DNA of 64,000 nucleotides from Bog-159 sp963756605. GTDB lineage: Bacteria; Acidobacteriota; Terriglobia; Bryobacterales; Bryobacteraceae. The notes under the pieces are model-generated. The model made no database searches. It was given only the letters and a program-made list of their open reading frames with translations, and was not told where the DNA came from. Both the position numbers and the translations under genes were made by a program. The DNA lies in assembly GCA_963756605.1 (NCBI GenBank), contig CAVWOT010000008.1, positions 148,815-212,814 on the forward strand. The letters are read 5' to 3'. Below, in pieces: positions 30,010-38,154 of this stretch (positions are counted from its first letter, which is position 1; every line of letters begins with the position of its first letter).

Positions 30010-30244
30010 AGATTCTCCTCTAGACGGGGAGGCGTTGTACAGATAGCGACACCCTCACATTGTTTTTGAGAACTTTTGCGCAGGTTGTACGAACTCCACC
30101 TCGGGCCAGTATACTCTGCTGGTGGGAATAACGAAACGATTTTTGCGACTAACAAAAGGCTTATCAGTCCTACTCGTACGCGGCCATTCGTACCATCGTC
30201 GGTATACTCCTTTGGTAAGCTTCGAGAGACAGTACCATCGGTAC

Positions 30245-30640
30245 GAGGGCCACAGGACAACGGCACGATTTACGAACTGACTCCGCCCCCGTCGCCGGGT
30301 GGAGCGTGGACCGAATCCCTTTTATACAGGTTTCACCGGGTGGCGACGGCTATTTTTCGGCCATCGTTTACTGGCTCACTCCTCCCACGTCCGGCGATGG
30401 CGCCTGGACTATAAATACCGTTCACCCGTTCACCGGCACAGCCAACAGTGACGAGGTCGGTCCTCTCTCGGGCCTGACTATGGATAGCAAGGATTTTACC
30501 GGCGGAAGCGATGGGTAGGGTCCGCAAGCCGACAGCGGCAAAATATTCTGGTTAACACCACCGGCTACAATAAACGGCACGTGGACTTGGAAGTTGCTAT
30601 TTGGATTTAGTGGTTCGACGCAGGGATACTCGGAAGTTGA
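30245..30640 (+). pseudogene. Remnant of a GloVer (Gloeo/Verruco) repeat protein
   Basis: Three decayed repeats are readable in different frames: NGTIYELTPPPSPGGAWTES (about 30260-30320), SGDGAWTINTVHPFTG with GLTMDSK (about 30390-30490), and SGKIFWLTPPATINGTWTWK (about 30530-30600). The pattern G-x-[IV]-[YF]-x-LTPP...G-x-WT is the repeat of the TIGR03803-type secreted beta-propeller proteins common in Acidobacteriota and Verrucomicrobia. Frameshifts and stops between repeats show that it is dead. It lies upstream of, and divergent from, the giant repeat gene. Confidence 0.65.
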
Positions 30641-30869
30641 CCGCGCACGCGCCGACCGGAAACCTACCGATAAGCAACCACATCAGCCTGCCCATGGGCG
30701 GGCGGCGCGAATGGAACTGTAAAGTCATGGTGGATCGATTACCGCCTGCGAGGCAAGCCGAGATTCACGGCAATTGGGTTCCGGAAATACAGAATGATGA
30801 GGACCATTTGACGTCCGAAGTCTGCGGCCACCTTCGCTCGGAGTATCCTGGTAGGCCGGCCCGAAGTTT

Positions 30870-30901
30870 GGTAGTGGGTCAGTTTCAATTGACCCACTAC
30901 C
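30870..30901. repeat. Perfect 12-bp inverted repeat
   Basis: GGTAGTGGGTCA (30870-30881) and its exact complement TGACCCACTACC (30890-30901) around an eight-base loop, in gene-free DNA. It could be a hairpin or two facing transposon ends; no T-run follows. Confidence 0.6.
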
Positions 30902-31053
30902 GAAATTCGATACCTCGGGGGATAGACAGCGCCGACTGGATGTACGCTAGGTTTTACGACTCCCCGGCTCAAGAGGCCGGTTCGGCGGTCTGTATGACCG
31001 CTCTTCTCTGATTTTGTCTCCGTCAGCCTTTTCGCCTCCTGCCAACGCACTAT

Positions 31054-31091
31054 CGTCTATATCGATTGTCTATATCGATCGTCTATATCGA
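31054..31091 (+). repeat. Three tandem copies of a 13-bp unit
   Basis: GTCTATATCGA recurs at 31055, 31068 and 31081, a 13-bp period. The last copy is the start of the NYN-domain fragment (IVYIEGFNL), so the repeat looks like slippage duplication of that gene's first codons. Confidence 0.75.
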
Positions 31092-31284
31092 GGGGTTCAA
31101 TTTGTGTGGCGCCGTCGAGGGCACTCCCCACAAGTGGTTGAATCTGGAACGCTACTTCAGTCTGCCGCGGGCGCACGACGACATTCAGGCGATCGGTTAC
31201 TTCACAGCAATGATAAACGGATCTACGCGGGCGAATCAAGAGGTATATCTTCAGGCGCTTGCAACGCTGCCGCGCTTCTGGTAA
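31066..31284 (+). pseudogene. N-terminal fragment of a NYN-domain (LabA/DUF88-like) nuclease
   Basis: 72 codons reading IVYIEGFNL...GTPHKWLNLERYF, then IQAIGYFTAMINGS and NQEVYLQALATLP. This is the first third of NYN-domain proteins, PIN-like RNases whose first acidic residue sits in the VYIDGFN motif (here Glu replaces the usual Asp). The frame stops at 31284 and I do not find the remainder. A 13-bp triplication at the start also shifts the frame. Regarded as dead. Confidence 0.6.
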
Positions 31285-31480
31285 CCGCTCTGCGGATTTC
31301 ACGCGTACGGCTCACCCTTCCAGAGTGACGACCCTTCAGCAATTCCTAAACGGTGCGCTACGAGCGGTCATCTATAGCGGGAATTTCGCCAACGCCGAGC
31401 CGTCCCATTTCGGCTTTGTTTTCGGTATGCTGCCACACCCCGAAAAGCTTTAGCTTTCTTGCTAACCGGTCCTCCCCTCC

Positions 31481-31511
31481 CATAGTCTGACTATCATATA
31501 GTTAGGCTATG
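31481..31511 (+). promoter_or_regulatory. 31-bp palindrome over the padR start, probable PadR operator
   Basis: CATAG-N4-ACTAT (31481-31494), centre CAT, ATAGT-N4-CTATG (31498-31511); the ten outer and inner arm bases match perfectly by symmetry. The ATG of the PadR gene is the end of the right arm. PadR proteins bind palindromes in their own promoters, so autorepression of the PadR-permease operon is a natural reading. Confidence 0.6.
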
Positions 31512-31847
31512 GAACTGGAAAGAAGACCGGAGATTCCGCCCGGCACCTTGTACATGCTGATCCTCAAATCGCTCGCTCGGCTGGGGCCGATGCATGGCTA
31601 CGGTATCGCCCAGCACGTCCATCATATTTCGGACGACGTTTTGCAGGTCGAGGAAGGCTCTCTCTACCCCGCGTTGCAGCGCATGCTCATTAAAGGCTGG
31701 GTGGTGGCCGAATGGAAGCAATCCGAAAACAACCGGCGCGCACGCTACTACCGCCTGACGCCGGAGGGCCGTAAACAGCTGGCCCACGAGATTCGGGAAT
31801 TCGAAGACGTGATGGCGGCGATCATTCGCGTGATCGAGCCTGCTTGA
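31509..31847 (+). CDS. PadR-family transcriptional regulator
   Basis: 112-residue winged-helix regulator. PadR hallmarks: PPGTLYMLILKSLARLGPMHGYGI, LQVEEGSLYPALQRMLIKGWV, NNRRARYYRLTPEGRKQL, and a C-terminal dimer helix. Its start codon lies within the 31-bp palindrome. Seven bases separate its stop from the permease start. In Acidobacteriota, PadR genes directly before duplicated FtsX/MacB permeases are a frequent pair, so it probably controls that gene. Confidence 0.95.
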   Translation: MELERRPEIPPGTLYMLILKSLARLGPMHGYGIAQHVHHISDDVLQVEEGSLYPALQRMLIKGWVVAEWKQSENNRRARYYRLTPEGRKQLAHEIREFEDVMAAIIRVIEPA

Positions 31848-31854
31848 AACTGCC

Positions 31855-34593
31855 ATGCGAGAGCTTTTCCGCAGACTACGTTTTCTGCTTCACGCGAACC
31901 AGTTCGAACGGGATCTCGAAGAAGAGATGCGTCATCATCTTGTACTACAGAGCGAGGAACGAGGCAGTGCGGATGCCGCCCACCGCCAGTTTGGAAATTT
32001 GACTTTGCTGAAGGAGGATAGCCGCGCCATGTGGCACTGGAGCTTTGCAGAGCAACTCGCCCAGGATATTCGATATGCCCTACGGATGATGGCCGCGAAT
32101 CGGCTGTTTACCGCCATGGCAGTATTTTCGCTTGCGCTGGGTATCGGCGCAAACACCGCCATTTATAGCTTTATGGACGCGATTCTGCTGCGCGCACTGC
32201 CAGTGCAGCATCCCGAACAACTGACAGTGATCCACTGGCAATCCAAGGATCAGCCGGCGGTCATCGAACGCCTGAATGGTACCCGTCGCCAGGATGCGCG
32301 TTATGGCGTCAACAGCCCTAACTATCCTTATTCAGCTTTCGATCTCTTTCGCGCCGGCAGCGACATCTTCTCGAACCTGTTCGCCTATGCCTGGGGCGGA
32401 AGGCACAACACAATCGTCGAGGGCCAGGCCGAAATCCTGGATGCCGAACTGGTGTCCGGCGGCTTCTTCACCGGCCTTGGCGTGTATCCCGCCGCCGGCC
32501 GCCTGATCCTTCAGGATGACGATCGCTTTGGCGCTTCGCCCGTGGCCGTCATCAGTCACACGTACTGGCTGCGCCGCTTCGCATCCAAACCGTCCGCGGT
32601 GGGGCAGTCCATCCTGATCGACGGTAAGCCGTTCGTTATCGCCGGAGTCTTGCCGCCTGATTTTTTCGGCGTCGACCCAGGATTCGCGCCCGAGCTAATG
32701 ATTCCCTTGCATGCCGGTCCATGGCTCGCTCCCAAGCCGGACGAATATCGGAAGAGGTTCCTCGACAAGAGATTCTATTGGGTCGAAATGATGGGCCGCT
32801 TGCGCCCTGGCGTTAGCATCGGCCAGGCCCAGGTGCGGTTGGCGGGACAATTCCGCGAGTTTGTCATCAGCACCGCCGCCACCGCAAAAGAAAAGGTAGA
32901 CATGCCGGCGCTGTGGCTTGAGGAAGGCGCCTCCGGCCTGGACTCCTTACGCCGGCAGTATTCAAAGCCTGTCTACGTGCTCATGGCCCTGGTCGGCCTC
33001 ATTCTGGTGATCGCGTGCGCCAACATCGCCAACCTGCTCCTGGCACGCGCGGCCGGGCGTCGCCGCGAGATAGCCGTCCGCATGAGTCTCGGCGCAGGCC
33101 GCTTCCGTGTGGTGCGGCAGTTGCTCACCGAAAGCCTGCTTCTTTCCATAGTGGGAGGGGCACTGGGCGCGGTCGTGGCGGTCTGGGCTATCCGCTCCAT
33201 CACCTGGCTGCTCGCCAACGGCCGCGAGAAGTTTACGCTGCACGCCGCCCTCGATTGGCAGGTCTTGCTTTTCACCTTCGCGCTCGCGGCCTTCTGCGGG
33301 CTGCTCTTCGGTCTGGTGCCCGCCCTGCAGGGTACCCGTGTCGATCTCACTCCGGCCTTGAAAGAGACCCCACCCGGCGCGCCGCGCGGACGGCTCCGGC
33401 ATTTCGGAATTCGCATCGGCTTGAGCCACGTTTTGGTGGTCTCGCAAATCGCCGTCTCCTTGTTGCTAGTGGTGGCGGCCGGCTTATTCGTGCACACGCT
33501 ATCGAACCTCCGCTCCACCCGACTCGGCTTCAACCACGAAAATGTACTGCTCTTCAACCTGAACGCCAGGCCAGCCGGATACAAAAGCGTCGCGTTGGCC
33601 CGTTTCTATGCCAGTCTGCGCGATCGTTTCCGCAACATCCCAGGCGTGCGGAACGTCACCTTCTCAAAGTTTCCACTGGCTGCCCAATACTGGAACGAAT
33701 CTTCTCTCAGCATTCCAGGCTTCCCGAAGACCGCGGGGGAGAAACTATCGACGGCCGAGGCCGAGGTGGACCAATCCTTCCTCACCACCATGCAAATTCC
33801 GATTCTGCTAGGCCGCGCTATACAGCAGCGCGATCTGGAATCTCCACGCGTGGCTGTGATCAACGAGAAGTTTGCAAAGAAGTACTTCGCAGGTGAGACT
33901 CCAGTCGGGCGCCACATCGGAATTGGCAGCGCGACCAGCCCGGCAGATATCGAAATCGTCGGGGTAGCCAAGGACAGCCTATACAACTCCATCAAAGAGA
34001 CGGACACACCGCCGGTCGCCTACGTGCCATACACCCAGGATTTAGACGGTTTAAGCGGGGTGGTGTTCGAACTGCGCGTCGGCAGCGATCCGCTGGCTTT
34101 CGTTGGCACCGTCCGGCAGATCGTGCGCCAGGCCAGCCCCACCGTTCCCGTTTCCGACGTCAGCACGCAATCGCGCGTGATAGATCAGACCATCAGCCAG
34201 GAGCGCACCTTTGCCGGGCTTTGCAGTTGCTTCGCCGTGCTCGCACTGCTCATCGCCGGAATTGGCCTATACGGCAACGTGGCGTACTCCGTCGCGCGCC
34301 GCACCGGCGAGATCGGAATCCGTATGGCTCTGGGCGCGGAGAGCCGCCGCATCGTGTGGATGGTACTGCGTGAAATCGTCACCATGACCGCGGTAGGTCT
34401 CGGCGTTGGGCTGGCAGTGGCCTACAGCCTTACGCGCTTCGTGGCTGCGTTCCTGTTCGGCATGAAGCCCCGCGACCCGCTGGCGCTGTCGGTGTCGGTC
34501 CTGGTGCTGGCTGCCGCCGCGATCCTGGCAGGTTACGCCCCAGCGCGGCGCGCCTCCCGCATTGACCCTATGGCCGCCCTGCGCCACGAGTAG
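31855..34593 (+). CDS. Duplicated FtsX/MacB-type ABC permease (acidobacterial ADOP family)
   Basis: 912-residue membrane protein. An N-terminal cytoplasmic stretch (MRELFRRLRFLLHANQFERDLEEEMRHH) is typical of the family. The first unit has a membrane span (LFTAMAVFSLALGIGANTAIYS), a MacB-like periplasmic domain and an FtsX domain (about residues 365-480, LIVIACANIANLLLARAAGRRREIAVRMSLG split over the span). The second has span LSHVLVVSQIAVSLLLVVAAGL, a periplasmic domain, and FtsX from about 775 (RTGEIGIRMALGAESRRI) to the conserved end PARRASRIDPMAALRHE. No ATPase gene is adjacent, as is normal for these orphan permeases. It may act in lipoprotein or macrolide export. Confidence 0.95.
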   Translation: MRELFRRLRFLLHANQFERDLEEEMRHHLVLQSEERGSADAAHRQFGNLTLLKEDSRAMWHWSFAEQLAQDIRYALRMMAANRLFTAMAVFSLALGIGANTAIYSFMDAILLRALPVQHPEQLTVIHWQSKDQPAVIERLNGTRRQDARYGVNSPNYPYSAFDLFRAGSDIFSNLFAYAWGGRHNTIVEGQAEILDAELVSGGFFTGLGVYPAAGRLILQDDDRFGASPVAVISHTYWLRRFASKPSAVGQSILIDGKPFVIAGVLPPDFFGVDPGFAPELMIPLHAGPWLAPKPDEYRKRFLDKRFYWVEMMGRLRPGVSIGQAQVRLAGQFREFVISTAATAKEKVDMPALWLEEGASGLDSLRRQYSKPVYVLMALVGLILVIACANIANLLLARAAGRRREIAVRMSLGAGRFRVVRQLLTESLLLSIVGGALGAVVAVWAIRSITWLLANGREKFTLHAALDWQVLLFTFALAAFCGLLFGLVPALQGTRVDLTPALKETPPGAPRGRLRHFGIRIGLSHVLVVSQIAVSLLLVVAAGLFVHTLSNLRSTRLGFNHENVLLFNLNARPAGYKSVALARFYASLRDRFRNIPGVRNVTFSKFPLAAQYWNESSLSIPGFPKTAGEKLSTAEAEVDQSFLTTMQIPILLGRAIQQRDLESPRVAVINEKFAKKYFAGETPVGRHIGIGSATSPADIEIVGVAKDSLYNSIKETDTPPVAYVPYTQDLDGLSGVVFELRVGSDPLAFVGTVRQIVRQASPTVPVSDVSTQSRVIDQTISQERTFAGLCSCFAVLALLIAGIGLYGNVAYSVARRTGEIGIRMALGAESRRIVWMVLREIVTMTAVGLGVGLAVAYSLTRFVAAFLFGMKPRDPLALSVSVLVLAAAAILAGYAPARRASRIDPMAALRHE

Positions 34594-34722
34594 ACCACCC
34601 GGCCGGTTGTGATTCGCCCGATCTTTGTTGCCAGCCCATTTTTCCGGCGCTAGTTCGGTTATTTCGGACCGTCGCTAACAGGGATTTGAGCTGATTCTGT
34701 AGTTCCAGGCCGGAGAGGGCTG

Positions 34723-36915
34723 TCACGGGAGCACGAAGCTGTAAGCCGTGTAGCGGAATTCGCTCCAAGCCAGTTCCGGCACAGGATAACCCGGGAAGAG
34801 GGGACGGACGACCGGCGTGAATTGAATACGGATGCGAATCGCATGGCGGCCTTCGGTCAGTTCGCGCGGGATCAAGAACTCGTCGTCTCGAAAACGCCTG
34901 TTGGAGATTTGTACAATGTGCTGAGTTTCTCCCAATTCCGCATCCGGATTGGAATATACGCAGGTATTTGATCCGGCCAGATACCAGATGCCGGCCAGCC
35001 GCCACGGTGATTTTCGGTTATCAGCGGCGGCGATGTAGACCTCGGCGCGCTGGTTAGGAAATGCATAGTCGAGCTTGCGGCGAAGCATGACTCCCAGATT
35101 TCGGGAGTCAATTTTCATCGTGAATTCCGATGTGCCCTTGGTGTGGCGTCCGCGGTCGTTATGCGGCGGGAAAATCTCCCGGCCATCGAGCGTGTCCACT
35201 CCCCATTCGTAGCGGGAACTGATCTCATAAGGCGAGGAAGCATCGGGCGATGTATAGCTGTGCGCCTTTTCACTCGCAGGGTTGGCGATCACCAGTTCGT
35301 CGGTTTTCACCAGAGTCGCGTGCGGCGCTCCGTACCAATATGTGACCGTCTCGTAGTGTTCGGTGGATTGGTTGGTACCGCCGTGTTCGAGTGTGATGCG
35401 AGCGTTCTTGCCGAAAGGCATCAGGTCGGCCAACAGGAAGCGGTATGCGGACTCGATCTTGTCCCGCTCGTCCTTTGCCTCCGGTGCACTCCGCGCGCCC
35501 GCCGGGTGCCCGACAAACGGAAGCGTCATGTTTTGCCCGCCCCAGTAGTCCCCGCCGCCACCCCATTCCTCGGTGCCGGTGCCCTGCGCTTGTGGCGTGA
35601 GGCTGTCATCAAAGTAGAAGCGCGGATCGCCTTCCAACGTGTTCAATACGGCGCGATGCGAAAAGATCCACGAGGTACCCACGAGATGGCCAGACCAATC
35701 CCCACCACCTTCAGCCTTCCGCGTGTCCAGCAGAAGAAGGTCCTGGCCCGGTTCTGGGAAAGGGTGATCGCGATAAGTGGCATGAAAGTAGGCGACCTGG
35801 GTGGGTGCATCTTTGTAAGGTACGAAGCGGACCGCCCAGCGAATGCCATCAACATCGGCGCCGCCCGCACCGGCGAGTTCCAGGCGGGCCGAACGGAAAA
35901 ACGGCATCGGGAAGAAGCATGCGAGATACACCCGCTCCGCGTCGAACCGCACGAAGACGGGGAACGCTTTAACGAGGTATCGGCGGTCGTCGCGGTTGTA
36001 GAACGTGCCCGCCCCGAAAAACAGCGCCAGCGGCGCATCGATGGAAGCTCCGAGCCGGTCGTCCCAAACGACCCGCAGGCGCGCGCGAGAGAGATCTACA
36101 GCATTCTTGCGTGGCAGGGAAAGCTCCAACGCGCGCAGCATGGAAGGCGCCCGCGTGATGCGCGTAAGCAGGGTAGTGCCGCTTCCTGAAAGCGTCACCT
36201 CGCCACGGCGCTCCTCCACCCCAACAGCAGTACCTTCTGGAGTGCCGGGACGTGGCGCGAGATCGCTTCCGGCGCGGCCGATCAGCGCCAGCACTTCCGG
36301 GTCCGGCGCGGATTGCAGGCTCCACGAATGAATTGGCCGCGACAGATTCGCGCCGCGGACATACTGGTGGTAGATGTAATAGCCCGTCCCGTAGTGTGTC
36401 CGCGAGTATGCCATCTGGAAGGAACGCTCGAACGGGATTGGGACCCACGTGAGGTCGGCGCCCCGGGTGAGCGACCACGTCCAGGTAAGGGGATTCGGAA
36501 ACAGGCGCTCGGGAAGGAACACAGCATTATCGGCGGGATGCAGCGGATCGACTGTACTGCTTTCCGCGACGATGTGGTCGGCACCGTCTACGACGTAATG
36601 CCACGGGCTGCCGTGCCAGTGGTTGTAGCGCGCGAAGTAAAAGACGCCGGGGCCTTCTACATCAAGCGAGACGTTGAAATCGCTGGCGAGTTGGTAGAGG
36701 AAGTGACTGGCATCAGCGCCCTCATTACCGCCGCTGCGATCATAGGTGCTGCGCATGTAAGCGCGCGCTCCGATACGCTGGTAGGGCCATCTCTCCCACA
36801 GCCGATACGCATCCAGTCCAATGGGGATGACAGGGGGATCTACTCGTTTGGCCTGGGCTACCAGATCCCCCGCAGTCAGTAGAGACAAAGCGAGGATGCT
36901 GATTCTGGCGCGCAT
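34723..36915 (-). CDS. DUF2961 / GH172-like secreted protein
   Basis: 730 residues from ATG 36915, selected because MRARISILALSLLTAGDLVAQ is a good signal peptide. DUF2961 features are YMRSTYDRSGGNEGADASHF near the N-terminus, the acidic GTGTEEWGGGGDYWGG (about residue 470), and YRFLLADLMPFGKNARITLEHG. Characterised DUF2961 members form glycosidase family GH172, acting on fructose- or arabinose-containing glycans. The protein is longer than a minimal DUF2961 domain, with an added beta-rich C-terminus (RKLDYAFPNQRAEVYIAAAD...FTPVVRPLFPGYP) resembling a carbohydrate-binding module. Single gene, convergent with the permease. Confidence 0.82.
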   Translation of the reverse strand: MRARISILALSLLTAGDLVAQAKRVDPPVIPIGLDAYRLWERWPYQRIGARAYMRSTYDRSGGNEGADASHFLYQLASDFNVSLDVEGPGVFYFARYNHWHGSPWHYVVDGADHIVAESSTVDPLHPADNAVFLPERLFPNPLTWTWSLTRGADLTWVPIPFERSFQMAYSRTHYGTGYYIYHQYVRGANLSRPIHSWSLQSAPDPEVLALIGRAGSDLAPRPGTPEGTAVGVEERRGEVTLSGSGTTLLTRITRAPSMLRALELSLPRKNAVDLSRARLRVVWDDRLGASIDAPLALFFGAGTFYNRDDRRYLVKAFPVFVRFDAERVYLACFFPMPFFRSARLELAGAGGADVDGIRWAVRFVPYKDAPTQVAYFHATYRDHPFPEPGQDLLLLDTRKAEGGGDWSGHLVGTSWIFSHRAVLNTLEGDPRFYFDDSLTPQAQGTGTEEWGGGGDYWGGQNMTLPFVGHPAGARSAPEAKDERDKIESAYRFLLADLMPFGKNARITLEHGGTNQSTEHYETVTYWYGAPHATLVKTDELVIANPASEKAHSYTSPDASSPYEISSRYEWGVDTLDGREIFPPHNDRGRHTKGTSEFTMKIDSRNLGVMLRRKLDYAFPNQRAEVYIAAADNRKSPWRLAGIWYLAGSNTCVYSNPDAELGETQHIVQISNRRFRDDEFLIPRELTEGRHAIRIRIQFTPVVRPLFPGYPVPELAWSEFRYTAYSFVLP

Positions 36916-37429
36916 GGCCCGACAATATCGCATTCGTGCGGAATCCGCCACAAGCAATTCGCTAGCCTCTTTTGCGCTGGGCGTACCGAGGTTTCACATC
37001 GCGCGGTCCTGCCGGACGTCAGAAGCACGTCGAAGCGGACCGACGACGAAGTGCGAAATCGTGATTCATGCCAATCACGATCTTCGATTCCGACACCATC
37101 CCACGGGATCGCCCTGCTGAACTGGACGCGGCCGTAGTGGCCCCCGGCAGGCATCTGACTATTCGAGGGCGGGATAGTCGCCGCACCGAACCGCCGGAAG
37201 TTTTGCCGCGCGGATCACTTCATACCCAGAGTTGGACATTTCCATTCCGTTCGATTGGAACGTCACCGCGGCGAGCTGAGCGCACGCGTGCGCGCGGCGA
37301 TGGACGATTGACGCTCCTGAACTCGGATACGATGCGGGGCGATGTCCGGTCTTATCGAGCGCTTTCCGACGGCGGGGATTTGAACCCTTCTCCGCGGTTG
37401 CGGTGGTTGCCGTAAACTTGGAAGAGCTC
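36916..37429. other. Intergenic stretch without a supported gene
   Basis: About 510 bases between two divergently transcribed genes. An open frame at 37068-37415 has no recognisable content. A T-arm-like run at 37374-37387 does not belong to a foldable tRNA. It probably holds the promoters of both neighbours. Confidence 0.4.
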
Positions 37430-37891
37430 ATGTACTTTGTCCTCGTGGTTTTGCTACTACTTATTTTTCCGGTGGCATCCGTGACCACTGAGGCTGCCCT
37501 TTCCCGGCATACCGTGGACATAGTCTTCCTGACAGGGAGATGGTTTGTCTTTTGGGCTGTAGGCGTCCGACTCTTTATTGCCGGTGCGCGGCAAGTGATC
37601 CAGCCTCAGTTCACCGCAGAGGAGATTTTCGGTATCCACGACCGTGGCTCATTCGGGATCGTGCGAGAGGTGGGATTTGCCAACTTGTCCATGGGCCTTC
37701 TGGGAATATGCAGTGTATTTCGTATCGGCTGGATCGTTCCTGCTTCACTCGTTGGCGGCTTATATTACGGATTTGCCGGAGTTGGCCACATCTTCCAAAA
37801 GGGGAAAAACGCGAAGGCGTACATGGCGATGATCTCCGACGGGTTTGTATTTCTTGTGCTCGCGGTATTCGTTCTGTACAGTTTGGCTTAG
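37430..37891 (+). CDS. DUF6790-like conserved membrane protein
   Basis: 153 residues from ATG 37430, preceded by GGAAG; an upstream GTG at 37403 is less likely. Four membrane spans are visible: MYFVLVVLLLLIFPVAS, RWFVFWAVGVRLFIAGA, FANLSMGLLGICSVFRIGWIVP with SLVGGLYYGFAGVGHI, and ISDGFVFLVLAVFVLYSL. The conserved core RQVIQPQFTAEEIFGI...REVGFANLSMG matches the small membrane family I know as DUF6790, of unknown function. It has no close co-directional neighbour. Confidence 0.72.
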   Translation: MYFVLVVLLLLIFPVASVTTEAALSRHTVDIVFLTGRWFVFWAVGVRLFIAGARQVIQPQFTAEEIFGIHDRGSFGIVREVGFANLSMGLLGICSVFRIGWIVPASLVGGLYYGFAGVGHIFQKGKNAKAYMAMISDGFVFLVLAVFVLYSLA

Positions 37892-38154
37892 GTGGTAGGT
37901 CTCAGAAAGGGTTTCAGCGGGGCAGCCGACTGCGCTTCGGCAGGCAAAACGGCCTTATGTCGCAATTATCGTCGTCAGTCCTGATATGGGCGGCGGACCC
38001 AGAACAACCACGGATGCATATCCAGCGACTTCCGTGACGAGGACTGGCCGCATGCTGAAGAGCCAACGGCTGCAAGCCACATGGCGCCTTCCCGCACGTG
38101 TTTCGCTCGGAGCGGCTTGACGCCTGGATGCTCCCGCCATGATAATCGTGCGAT

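Noticed and set aside
30601..31011. 136-codon open frame on the plus strand
   Set aside because: Contains the 12-bp inverted repeat and no recognisable protein content; probably chance in scarred DNA.
37374..37387. Sequence resembling a tRNA T-arm on the minus strand
   Set aside because: Only three stem pairs form and no anticodon or D arm can be folded around it.
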